NCBI GenBank assembly: GCA_004151065.3
Contig: NWUY0303605173.1
Span: forward strand, 1,739 to 33,302
Origin: Larix sibirica
Taxonomy: Eukaryota > Streptophyta > Pinopsida > Pinales > Pinaceae
Length of the DNA stretch: 31,564 nt
Reading direction: 5' to 3'
Shown: one piece after another, positions 1 to 8,794 of the stretch
How positions within the stretch are numbered: position 1 is the stretch's first letter
How the letters are laid out: each line of letters begins with the position of its first letter
Notes under the pieces: generated by a model
The model's input: only the letters and a program-made list of their open reading frames with translations
Database searches by the model: none
Told to the model about the DNA's origin: nothing
Position numbers and translations under genes: made by a program

Positions 1-1660
1 CAACTAGAATTGGAACTGTAAGAGATGCTGCTACTAGTGCTGCTTGCTCTGTTGCTACTTCAACTGCACCTGCACCTGCCTTATAACATGATCCCTTTCT
101 TTGTTCCAGCTGATGCTTTCACTCGATCAATTACTTCTTAAACGGGCTCATCACCGGATGAAACTACAATTGAATCTATTAAAACTGTGTGTCAGTGGAT
201 ATTAAAGATCTCCACGATGACCTTTGCATAGTTGCTTTTATTATTTGCTAAACGAAACGCTGTTAAGTGGAAGTAAATATTCACTTTCATGCTAAATGCC
301 CCCATAGCTCATGGGAAGGCGATAAACGAGCAGAGTCGTTAGGTGCTAGAGAGTACTACCTTTATTTGATCTAGGGTACTTATAATTCCCCCAGCAAAAG
401 AGCTACCGGAGGCTAGAGTCACTGATCAATCCGCTAAATCTTCAAGGAACCCTGAAGCTGGCTATTAAATAGTCTATTGACTTGGAAGGGATGTCGCCCC
501 GAAAACAGGGGAGGGATGGCGCTGCTACCTCTATGCATCAATCAATGTGCTACCATCAAATCTCACTACAAGACCAAAAGGGAGTAAATCTTTCACTACT
601 TGACATCCTGTATCACCTATAGCCCATTACCACGGCTACAGAGCACTTTCTGTATCAATGGTAACCCAGACATGTAGGCCTCAGTAGCAGATTCAATAAC
701 GCCTTCACTAGTTGCTTCAGCAGATTCAGACATAAAAAGAAATAAGTGGGTTCATTATGTTCATAACGAGTATTATATATTGGTATTATGCGCATATAAA
801 TACAGAGGAAAGGTTCACGCGCGATTGGATATGAATCCGCGGTTTTGGAAGTAGAGCACGGGTAGTGCGTATGAATCATTCTAAAAAAAGACGGATGGAA
901 TGAAAAACCAAGGGCATATGAGCGGGATGATGGTTTAAACGCTGGATCAATTTCTTTTGCAAAAAAAAGCCTGGGACACCCAGTTACTATGTTGAATGTT
1001 ATGGCCCCTATGAGTATAAATAGGTATTTGGGGAGAACTTTTGTGCTTTACAGTGTTTAATAAAGGGTAATGTAATTTTAGGTGGTTATTTCGACTTCAC
1101 ACTTAGTAGAAGGGAGGTGTGGGGTTCTACAGCTCGGTTGGATCGTCTGGCTGACTCTCTTTATTTTCAATTGAGTATGTTGGGTTTGGTTGATGTAAAA
1201 CCCATATCCATGGGGCCTACCTGGCTAGAGAAACAAAAGAGCTGGAAGCCATTCACAGAAACTTTACTTTAGCCGTGGTGGAGCAGCATCGAAGGTAAAC
1301 GTAAAGATGCCATATATTTCTTATTTCTTTCTTTTCTTGTTACAATGGGCAAGGTAAACATATAGATGCGATATAGTATATCGATCAATCCCAGCCTAAC
1401 CCCGGCTTCTTCACTAGCGAGGTGCAAGTAAATAAACATTGCCTTGTCCTTCTTGGAATCCACTAGAGCAGAATTACCTTCCTTCTAGCAGCGATGGCTC
1501 TTTACAGTGCGGGCTATATAGGAGCAGAGTCCCAGGTAAAATAGGCAGACCCCATAGCAAGTTTAAATAGGCTTTCCATTTGCTTTCATTATATTATAGT
1601 TCCGATGAGATAAACTAGAGAGAGATATTTCTTCTTAGGCTTAACCTAGCGAAGGAAGAA
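1..1660. other. Intergenic mitochondrial DNA, no gene recognised
   Basis: I see no known gene, tRNA or repeat family here. The first 87 bases read on the plus strand as an Ala/Thr-rich open stretch ending in TAA, built largely from GCT and ACT triplets, which could equally be low-complexity DNA. Short open frames on the minus strand at 655-879 and 1269-1463 show no recognisable protein motif. Two related pieces, around 1297-1320 and 1350-1375, share the words GGTAAAC and AGATGC, suggesting a small local duplication. Confidence 0.5.
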
Positions 1661-1672
1661 CTCTATTGACCT

Positions 1673-2664
1673 ATGTACCTAACCAGCACTACTCAAAAGA
1701 TAAATCATGTTCTGAAAAGAGGATTAGGCGGAATAATGTCGAATACAGGGATGCAGGGTTCGACGACAGAGGCGACGCAGGCTTCGCCTTCTACTGCAAG
1801 AAGATCAGCTCGGACCCATACCAAGCCTCCCAAGAGTCCCAAGGATACACTAGTTGAGCCGAGCGAGGTCAAAGAAACAACAAGATCGACAGAGGAAAGA
1901 GACAACAGAAACAACCGAGGAAGCTTAATTTACTATCCCGTCGGTGTTACCAGAGTACGTTCCGCCAAGAAAGCCAGATGCGAAGAAAGTGTCGGTACCG
2001 CGGGATGCAAAGTATCCGTTCATGTTGCCGAAGATCCCATCAGGTGTTAGGGTGGAAGGATATATGGTCGGGAGGATTCTAACACTAAAATACGCAGATC
2101 ACGACTTGGCAGATCGCAAAAAAGTTCCCTCAATACGCACCAGGCAAGTACCTGCGACAGATTCAGACTGTTGGCAGCTCCGCAGTATTGCTGGAGCCAA
2201 AAACCTGGGCGTTAGGGCTATAGAGATCGGGCATTCTTAACTTATTGAAGATCCCTCACTTTGGTAGAAGTGCGGAGATGAACAATTGCGTGAAGATGTT
2301 GCTGTCCTGTGTTCATGGAGGATTCATGTGGATAGGGAAGATAATTGAAATTGATACAGACCTCATCTGGAGGATAACAAGGTTTAGTACGCATGGCCCA
2401 GACCCTGCTAAAGCATTTGTGGAAAAGGACAAAGAAAATAAGCTAGCCAAGGAAATGAAAGAGAAATAAGGGTTAATAAAAGGCAACAGGGCTTATGACA
2501 CAACTTCTATTACTGATCAGGCCGTGAAGTTCGCAGCGCAGTTACTAGCGGGTAAACTACTGCGAAAAGTGCGACCTAACCAAGTTACCGCACCAGTGGT
2601 TTCACTGGCTGCGCAGTGCGTGGAGTTCGTATGCATGCGTAAAAAGCAGTATTTTGTCTCTTGA
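1673..2664 (+). pseudogene. Gag-like retroelement fragment, frameshifted and interrupted (nuclear type)
   Basis: Protein-like sequence continues through three reading frames. The frame from 1673 encodes a Ser/Thr/Lys/Glu-rich, probably disordered segment (for example KPPKSPKDTLVEPSEVKE). Near 1944 the sense passes to another frame with VPPRKPDAKK and SGVRVEGYMVGRI. Near 2240 it passes to a third frame containing IPHFGRSAEMNNCVKMLL and the block RITRFSTHGPDPAKAF. A TAA at 2467-2469 interrupts that frame, but it reads on in register through NRAYDTTSI, LLAGKLLRKVRPNQ and VTAPVVSLAAQCVEF to a TGA at 2662-2664. The style resembles gag-like proteins of plant nuclear retroelements, especially the 'GPDP ... 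K-G-RAYD' block; this is recognition by eye, not a search. Two frameshifts and an in-frame stop make it non-functional. No LTRs, zinc knuckle, protease or reverse transcriptase were seen next to it. Confidence 0.6.
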
Positions 2665-3134
2665 CGTGCTATCTTTTTTTAATAAACTTGTTCAAACATT
2701 TAAATGCATAATTACATATATAAATAATTCCTAGAATAAATGCATTTTCAAGCATTCAAAGCATTAGTTTAACGCTTTCGGATCGCATCAAATCACCTAG
2801 TGTTATTACATATATAAATAATTACTGGAATACGACGAACACCGAATCTAGTTTTATTCCAGTTTTATTCCATACCGAATCTAGCATAATTACATATATA
2901 AATAAATAATGACCAGCAGCTTTTCACTTATTTCCTATACCTTGGGTCGAGCATTAAGGCGCATCCTCTCCCCTTGGCCAAGGAATCGTGGCTCCGCCCC
3001 TCGGCGATAGCCTTTTTTTGACTCAATCCCACCCATTATAGACAAAGATAGATAGAACATGCCGATGCCTTAAATCCAAAACCCATTCTGATCGGAACAG
3101 AAGATCTAGTAATTATAGAAGGTATGGGTTCTCG
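2665..3134. repeat. AT-rich spacer with a thrice-repeated word
   Basis: The word ATTACATATATAAATA occurs at 2711, 2805 and 2889, each time in AT-rich DNA. The word CGAATCTAG also occurs twice, near 2844 and 2877, around a repeated TTTTATTCCA. This looks like a decayed local duplication downstream of the retroelement remnant. A GC-richer segment around 2950-3010 shows no gene. Confidence 0.55.
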
Positions 3135-3206
3135 GTCCCTTTCGTCTAGTGGTTAGGACATCGTCTCCTCATGTCGAAGACACGGGTTCGATTCCCGTAG
3201 GGGATA
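3135..3206 (+). tRNA. trnE: tRNA-Glu gene, mitochondrial type, encoded anticodon CTC
   Basis: A complete 72-nt cloverleaf can be drawn. The acceptor stem GTCCCTT pairs with AGGGGAT through one G-T wobble at each of the first and sixth pairs. The D arm is GTCT/GGAC with an 8-nt loop. The anticodon stem is 3161-3165 with 3173-3177 and has a single T-T mismatch. The T arm ACGGG-TTCGATT-CCCGT is perfect. The sequence matches the native plant mitochondrial trnE as I know it, except that the anticodon loop reads TCCTCAT where TTTTCAT is expected. The gene therefore encodes C33 instead of the almost invariant U33, and anticodon CTC instead of TTC. Both differences are T-to-C, which C-to-U tRNA editing would reverse. 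CCA is not encoded, as usual. It lies about 980 bp upstream of nad2 exon 1 on the same strand. Confidence 0.93.
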
Positions 3207-3249
3207 GGTGGTCATTCCGGGTATCATTGCTGAGTTACAGGCTGAGAAG

Positions 3250-3420
3250 CACACGCACCTATATGCATATCCATATATCATATCGATACATCCATAGATG
3301 GGTAGAAGATATATATTTAGATCCATATATGATATATATACATATATCCACACTCATATCCATATATCGATATGGAGACAGATATAATCCATACATAGAT
3401 ACGGATATGGATCTCCATCT
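3250..3420. repeat. AT-rich palindromic low-complexity tract after trnE
   Basis: Immediately downstream of trnE the DNA is made of overlapping variants of CATATATC, CCATATAT, GATATAT and ATACATA. Several are self-complementary, for example CCATATATCGATATGG around 3360-3376. The open frames crossing it are artefacts of this composition. A folded RNA here could mark the 3' end of an upstream transcript, but that is inference. Confidence 0.6.
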
Positions 3421-3606
3421 TACTTACGCGACTTAATACTGGCTGGCCTGGTGGGGGGTTGAAAATGCCCACGGGAAAATGAACAACGAGATCATTGATA
3501 GGTATAAATGGCTCGTGGCCTGTTGAACGACTACAGATAGCTGTAGCGATAACCTGAGATCGCTGATTAAGGGGCGATCTCTTAATGGGCTGCTATTTAC
3601 ACTTGG

Positions 3607-3969
3607 GTGGGCCATAAGAGCCCCCATTGTAAAGATGTATGTATGTATGGAAAGGACCTGAGCGCTCATCCTGACTCCGGTCGGTACCTATCTATATATA
3701 GGGGAGATAACGAGATGGATCGGATTCCTCAGGGATCATTGACCATGGGACCAGCCGAATCGACGTCCCTGCCTCCCAGAGAACAGCTGTTGTCAACGAA
3801 GCGACCTGTACATTCCGTGATAATTAGAAAGTATTATGGGGGACCTGGTCCTGCAGGCAGAAGGAAGGCCTCGAGAGGAAGGAGTGATGCTAGGAAACAT
3901 ATCCCATTATTTAAGGGGACAAAGGTTTCCATCCGTGCAAAACCAGCAAATAACGTATATCTGATCTAA
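3607..3969 (+). CDS. Uncharacterised ORF of 120 codons upstream of nad2
   Basis: This open frame runs from an ATG at 3607 to TAA at 3967-3969. I do not recognise the product. It lacks a signal peptide or clear membrane segment. The C-terminal half is basic and Gly/Pro-rich (RKYYGGPGPAGRRKASRGRSD, positions about 75-95), and the tail includes KGTKVSIRAK. It lies on the same strand as nad2, ending 216 bp before nad2 exon 1. It could be a small lineage-specific ORF, a decayed ribosomal-protein-like sequence, or chance in GC-richer DNA; the last is quite likely. Confidence 0.2.
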   Translation: MGHKSPHCKDVCMYGKDLSAHPDSGRYLSIYRGDNEMDRIPQGSLTMGPAESTSLPPREQLLSTKRPVHSVIIRKYYGGPGPAGRRKASRGRSDARKHIPLFKGTKVSIRAKPANNVYLI

Positions 3970-4027
3970 GAGTCTAGTAGTTTCCCCAACCGATAGGGAT
4001 AACGGGATAAGGAAGAAGGAGGGAGAA

Positions 4028-4075
4028 CCGCAAGGTTATACCTTCCCCTACTCCTCGACTAGTATAACCTTGCGG
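4028..4075 (+). promoter_or_regulatory. Perfect 14-bp stem-loop in the nad2 5' region
   Basis: The arm CCGCAAGGTTATAC at 4028-4041 is the exact reverse complement of GTATAACCTTGCGG at 4062-4075, leaving a 20-nt pyrimidine-rich loop. It ends 110 bp before the nad2 start codon and so probably lies in the nad2 leader or just upstream of it. In plant mitochondria such structures often mark processed or stabilised RNA ends. Any role here is inferred. Confidence 0.65.
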
Positions 4076-4185
4076 AATCACCCGAACCTAAGCCTTCCTA
4101 CAATAACTTAGTGCTGCGCCGCGCTAATTTAGCCCAAGCCGGAAATGAAAAATATCTCCGAATCCCTTCCTATTTATTATTCCAC

Positions 4186-4338
4186 ATGTTCAATCTTTTT
4201 CCAGCGGTTTTCCCAGAGATCTTTCCCATTAACGCCACTCTAATTCTGCTCATTCATGGAGTTGTATTTAGTACCTCTAAGAAATATGATTATCCACCGT
4301 CAGCAAGTAATGTGGGTTGGCTTGGATTACTCAGTGTT
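4186..4338 (+). CDS. nad2: nad2 exon 1, NADH dehydrogenase (complex I) subunit 2
   Basis: Exon 1 encodes residues 1-51 of NAD2, a proton-pumping membrane subunit of respiratory complex I. The start MFNLF and the following PEIF.INAT, LLIHGVVFSTSKK, DYPP and SNVGWLGLLSV match plant NAD2. The ATG at 4186 gives exactly 153 nt, which is the exon 1 length I know from angiosperms. The frame is open upstream to 4111, but the extra N-terminus is not conserved. The exon ends at GTT, directly before an intron beginning GTGCGCC. Several residues differ from the family in the way expected before C-to-U editing: P6 (Leu expected), S39 (TCA to TTA, Leu) and A40 (GCA to GTA, Val). P14 is also unusual. The first transmembrane helix covers about residues 12-30. 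Confidence 0.95.
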
Positions 4339-5434
4339 GTGCGCCTAGGAGGGCAGCGCGCTTCGGAATGCGAAGGTTTCAAGTCTTTATCGCCCGGAAT
4401 AGCTCCCTCACCTAATGCATGCGCGGGTTCGGACCGCAGGGAACCGTAGCATGGGGGTACTATCATCGTTTTGCCGCCGCAAGGCTGGCTAATCGCAACT
4501 GGGGCGAGGTAGCTCCCCTCAGGATGTTCCGGAAGGCGCATGAGTCCGAACGCTATTATTAATGTGCGACCGACCCGGGGCCGGATTAGTACCTGTGATT
4601 AACAGGTTCGGCGTGGGCTGGAAAGAAACGGCGGCAGCGGCGAGTAAACGACCGAACGTGCTGCAACCTAGGGATCACCGGGCTGCTCTTTCGCTCTATA
4701 GGGATCGGGGCGAGAAGTGGGGCATAGCACAATTTGGGAGGGAGGAGGGTTTGGTTCGCCCGCCAGCCAGGGTGACTGATCCTGCCGTAGTGTACTCCTA
4801 TTGCACCGGCAACCGATGCTTGTCGAGCATACGACGATGCGTGAATAGCCTTATTCTTTTATTTATTCATCGAATATTGAATCGAGGGAGGAAAGGGCGG
4901 TAGATGGTAATGCGATGTCCTACGCCGCGCGTCCCCGCCGAACCCGTGCTGCGCCGCGGAAAGGGCATCGGAAGATGGGCGAATCAGGAGAATGCCATAC
5001 CAACCAATATGGGTTTCAATACTGGGTAATATCTATGATACAACTAAATGGAACCAAGCAGCCGAGGAACTAACTGGATAGGACCTTATTGATCGAGCAC
5101 AGGATAGGCAAGAGATCCTGTGAGTTATGGGGAATATATGCTCCGGGATCTGCCGAACAGCTTACCCCCTGCCCCGACCCGTACAATGGTTTTGGGTCTC
5201 GTGGGCTTTTGCGCTATTCTCCTGGGTGGGCATACATAATAGCGCATATTAGTATTAGGCTCAATCTGCATGCGCAACGAGGCGAGGAAGGAATAGGCAG
5301 GCACCACTCTGGATCCAAGTGGATGCTACGCTACGCCTTACCCGCTGAGTGAGCGATCTATGGCGATTCTGGACGCACGCACCGGAGCCTCACCTAATGG
5401 GATATCCCAAAGGCCTCCACGGGATAAATAGTAG

Positions 5435-5565
5435 TTGGAGCAAAGCGAAGCGGAGCCGCTCGACTAGAAGGAGAGGAGCAAAGCCGCTTGTCCGCAGAGG
5501 GTAAGGCGCGAAGCCGCTTGCTCGACAAAAGGAGAGCAAGGAACGAAGTCGCTCATCCGAAGAAA
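5435..5565 (+). repeat. Degenerate tandem repeat inside nad2 intron 1
   Basis: Four imperfect units of about 29-36 nt follow one another, at roughly 5435-5469, 5470-5500, 5501-5529 and 5530-5565. Each contains a G/A-rich start (GGAGAGGAGC, GGTAAGGCGC, GGAGAGCAAGGA) followed by a GAAGCCGCTTG-like core and a CTCGA/TCCG ending. The GAAGCCGCTT core is itself nearly self-complementary. It lies between the 5' domains and domain V, where length variation is tolerated. Confidence 0.7.
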
Positions 5566-5891
5566 GAGGGTGAGGTGGTTTTTCCGGAGTTTAGATCTGA
5601 TTGATTCCTTCACCTGGCTGCTTTCTATCGTAAAGCCAAAGACGCCCCCCCCCTGAATTGAGGACAAGGTACAACTGTTGGTAATTCCTACCTATAGGTA
5701 GGTAGGGGCGAACTCGAAGGCGTCTGGACATGATCAATATAACCTAGATCCGGGCTGGAATAGTAGCATATGCCATATACTCCTGCTGGGGGGCATCGAA
5801 TGCCCATCAGTTCCGAAAAGGTTCGCTCATGCGCATCCCACCTACCTACGGTTCCGCTAGTTCGCGCAAATCTGAATGAGTCATCACGGAC

Positions 5892-5925
5892 GAGCCACAT
5901 GCAGGGAAACTCGCATGTGTGGTTC
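5892..5925 (+). ncRNA. Group II intron domain V of nad2 intron 1
   Basis: This 34-nt hairpin is the catalytic core element. The lower stem is GAGCC with GGTTC, the upper stem is ACATGC with GCATGT, with a two-nucleotide GT bulge on the 3' side and a GAAA-containing terminal loop. It fixes the identity of the intron and the position of the 3' splice site downstream. Confidence 0.88.
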
Positions 5926-5941
5926 TGGCCGCCTTCGGTAT

Positions 5942-6333
5942 CTAATAACCATGCTTTTGCTCGCCGCTGGCGCACCTCTCCTAACTATCGCCCATTTTTT
6001 TCGGAATCATTTTTTGAGGAAAGACGATTCTACATATTTTTGCCAAATCTTTCCATTATTAAGTACGGCTGGTACCATCCTGATGTGTTTCGATTATTTC
6101 AAACAAGAGAGGTTTAATGCTTCTGAATCCATCGTATTAATTCTACCTCCTACTCGCAGTATGCTCTTTATGATCTCGGCTCATGATTCAATTGCCATGT
6201 ATTTAGCTATTGAGCCTCAAAGTTCATGTTTTTACGTGATCGCAGCATCAAAAAGGAACTCTGAATTTCCCACGGAAGCCGGCTCGAAATATTTGATTTT
6301 AGGTGCATTTTCCCCTGGAATATCATTGTTCGG
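5942..6333 (+). CDS. nad2: nad2 exon 2, NADH dehydrogenase (complex I) subunit 2
   Basis: Exon 2 is exactly 392 nt, the length I know for angiosperm nad2 exon 2. It encodes residues 52-181 plus the first two bases (GG) of codon 182. Conserved blocks are LLLAAGAPLLTIAH, TYFCQIF, STAGTI.MCFD.FKQERF, SMLFMISA.D.IAMYLAIE, CFYVIAASKR and TEAG.KYLILGAFS.GI.LFG, spanning several membrane helices of the antiporter-like core. It is open throughout. At least 16 codons look like unedited C-to-U sites, including R72 (CGG to TGG, Trp), S81, P89, S112, S114, P120, P121, R123 (to Cys), H132 (to Tyr), S134, P143, S146, P161, S166, P176 and S179. Exons 3-5 are absent, so the message must be completed by trans-splicing. 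Reading past 6333 yields only intron translation. Confidence 0.95.
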
Positions 6334-7260
6334 GTACGACCGGACAACTACCGATATATTTTATTCCCGTAAAACATTACGACTTATATTATGGGTATAT
6401 TTTATTCCTGTAAACATTACGACTTATATCATATTATGGGTGATATTGTATAAAATTATCATTTCCATCCGTTATGGCAATATTAGCCAATATACAAATG
6501 GGGGGGACAAATCTATTTGATTCTATATAGATACATATTTATTGGTATATACAGGTACGTATAGGTATATATGGGTGGTATATCTACCCAAATATTTCTT
6601 CTCCGCGCCCTCCTTTGTCGGGCGAGCCCCCCTCCTCGCCAAACGTCCTTCAGCGATGGCGACGGGCGGCTATGTCTTGATCTACATCCCTCCTACGTGC
6701 ACAAACAATATGAGGGACTCAATAGAGATTCCCCTTGGTCTAATCCCACGACGGAGAGTATCCTCGGCGTCAAGTTCGGATTGGGGGGAGTAGAGCGAAA
6801 TGGATCTCCTTGGAGGGGTATTCCGAAGGTGTAACCAGGGCAAGGCAACGGCGGGTGCAAAAACAAAGTGAGTTCCCGATACTGAAACCAGAGGAGCGAC
6901 CAGTTGGTTCACCAAACCCCAACCCAGCGTCACACAATATCCCTCCTGGTCCGACGAAGGGATCCAGTGCCCTTATCCCGACTCCTCCCGGAATAGCGTT
7001 ATCGGAGCCGAGCCAGGAATGGCCGAAGTGATGAGTGGACACCCACCACTCTCGCGGTTAGAGAGGCCCTCTTCAAGACATTCAGGAAAGATGCTCACAG
7101 GGGCTAGAGACACTCATAGGGACTTATACCACGCACGCGCTGGTAAAAACCACCCACCTCGACCGGATCTACCGAACGGATCAGGCCCGGTCACGTAAAC
7201 CACCAGCTTCACCAACCAAATGGTCTTGGACAGAGACCTGCTGCTTACTGCCCACGGAAA
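6334..7260 (+). other. 5' half of trans-spliced nad2 intron 2
   Basis: Directly after exon 2 the sequence GTACGACC begins a group II-like 5' end, at the junction where seed-plant nad2 is split. This half should contain domains I-III and part of domain IV and pair with a 3' half transcribed upstream of exon 3 elsewhere. The 5' end reads GTACG, not the usual GTGCG. The later part (about 6590-7260) is GC-rich and looks structured, but I cannot locate the true end; 7260 is where GC-rich structured-looking sequence fades. Several overlapping open frames here on both strands are shadows. Confidence 0.7.
6356..6441 (+). repeat. Tandem duplication of about 42 nt near the start of nad2 intron 2
   Basis: The segment at 6356-6396 is followed by a near copy at 6398-6441. 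Both run ATATTTTATTCC, GTAAA, ACATTACGACTTATAT and end ATTATGGGT. The second copy has lost one A and gained four bases (CATA). It starts 22 nt inside the trans-spliced intron, so it lies in domain I. Confidence 0.85.
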
Positions 7261-8794
7261 CATCCGATCCCCGATTCGATAAACCTCACTACTTATGCGG
7301 CGTTTTCAGCATAATATCTTGCTTGCCCTTGCTTGCCGGATGGGGGGGATTCATTCGCCCGTCGGCATCGGCAGCAAGCGCGGAACTGAACTATATAAAT
7401 GCGACCGAGATTCCGCGTGCACTCGATTTATGTTTCATTGAAGGTTCCACCCACTCCCCCGATATCAATACGTTTTGCCAGGGAAATAAAACACCCACTA
7501 GTGATATGGTAGAAGCTGGATCTCCCACCGCCCTTGCACCTCATGTTTTTTCTGCATCTCGTTCCGAAACTCTACCTCTTCCCCTTAATACTCGAATAAA
7601 GCTCTCCAATATGGCTAACTGAGATATAATCGAGATATAGTAATGGATCAAGCTCGTGAGGATCTGAGTACCACCCTGTAGATATCCTTCCCGCTTCCAG
7701 CTTGTTACGATTCGGTGTTACGCACTTATGTCGTTACGAGTTAGTTCGAGGGGTACCGCGATTCCAGTGTTTTTGATCAAGCCCTCAACTCCCAACCAAC
7801 TTTGAGACTTTGAAAGGGGCAGCAACCCCACTTCGTGCCGTTGGGTCAGCTGCTAGTTAACCTATTGGCTAGGTAAAGGAAGTAGTATTTTTTATTGATA
7901 GATCAAGGTGGGCCACACCACCCCATCCCTTCACACCTCGCCCTGGTAACCTGTGAATGGCAGAGCACCAACAAAAAAAAGGTATTAATTCACACCGACC
8001 AGGGAGGGCACGGAATAACAATAGCGGAAGTAGCACCCCTACCCGTTGGATCAGTGGCTTCACACCTATTGGTCAGGTCTAAATAAGTAGTGAGTATTTC
8101 CTGTTTATGATTAGATTCAGTTTCTTTTCGCACCTCAACTGCAGGAAAACATGCAAATCTATCTACTTATTATGCATCGTTTGAAGGTCACCAGGTCACC
8201 ACTTCCTCCCCCAAAACATGATCGTTGGAACATCTTTGGACAAACAGTAACATCGAAAGCATACACATTGGGGATTCTTTCTTCATGATGGCCAAGGAAA
8301 GGCACAGTACCTCGTCCCCTCAACCTTCCCCGTTGTGGTGCTGTGTTGCGCCCATTCCCCAGCATCCATTTCTGGAAGATACCCGCAGGGAAGAGAGGAG
8401 CGGATGAAGACGAGGTATATTCAGACGGGGTAAGAGTAGCAACAATGGGCGGCATACTCTTCAAAAATCCTAACTGTTTTCCATTGTTGAAAAGCTTAGT
8501 AACTACTATATGGATATACCTAGTGAATAAAGTAAATGAAGTAGTTCAAACAACACACAAGCAAGCCATTGGATCACCTGTGTGTTCGGATAGTCATGCC
8601 CCATAAGGAGATAGATTTAGATATTTGTTCATAAAGAGGGATAGATATACCTCCCACATCTCGCATCTCCAAGCCAATAGGAGGATACCTGCGAACGAAG
8701 GGAGTACACACAAGAAGAGATACTTATTCATTGATAGCCAAGGAAAGACGTGGGAATCAATATGGGACAACAACCCGTGCCATTGACTAAGCCG
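7261..8794. other. Spacer with one uncharacterised plus-strand ORF
   Basis: No known gene was recognised. An open frame at 7323-7622 (+, 99 codons, ending SNMAN) contains NATEIPRALDL and SETLPLPLNTRIKL and has no domain I know; it might be a coding remnant or part of the transcribed nad2 intron spacer. Short direct words such as CTTGCTTGCC occur twice around 7318-7338. The remaining open frames on either strand between 7869 and 8606 have no recognisable motif. Confidence 0.4.

Larger units (their letters stand above)
4339..5941 (+). other. nad2 intron 1, cis-spliced group II intron
   Basis: The intron is 1603 nt. It begins with GTGCGCC, a canonical group II 5' end, and ends GGTAT before exon 2. 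Domain V is recognisable at 5892-5925: it opens GAGCC, closes GGTTC, has a perfect ACATGC/GCATGT helix, a two-nucleotide bulge and a GAAA-type loop. Only 16 nt separate domain V from the exon, so domain VI is very short or degenerate, as in several plant mitochondrial introns. No maturase reading frame is present, so splicing should depend on nuclear factors and possibly the mitochondrial maturase encoded elsewhere. All open frames on either strand inside the intron look like shadows. Repeats within it at 5435-5565 probably lie in domain IV. Confidence 0.93.

Noticed and set aside
444-489. An AAGG-bounded segment with CCTGAAGC, considered as a Cycas-type Bpu short mobile element
   Set aside because: The spacing (about 46 nt) does not fit the roughly 36-nt element I know of, and no further copies were seen.
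3250-3420. Tyr/Ile/His-rich open frames on both strands after trnE
   Set aside because: They are produced by the AT-rich palindromic repeat itself.
4563-4580. A second GTGCGACC inside nad2 intron 1 that looks like a group II 5' end
   Set aside because: The sequence before it has no exon coding match, and exon 1 already ends at 4338 with the exact expected length. It is probably part of domain I.
4290-5975. Several minus-strand and other-frame ORFs of 60-115 codons within nad2 intron 1
   Set aside because: They overlap conserved intron structure or exons and have no protein motif; GC-rich structured DNA gives such shadows.
5876-6520. A 214-codon open frame as one protein
   Set aside because: Only 5942-6333 matches NAD2. 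The start lies in intron 1 next to domain V and the tail reads into trans-spliced intron 2.
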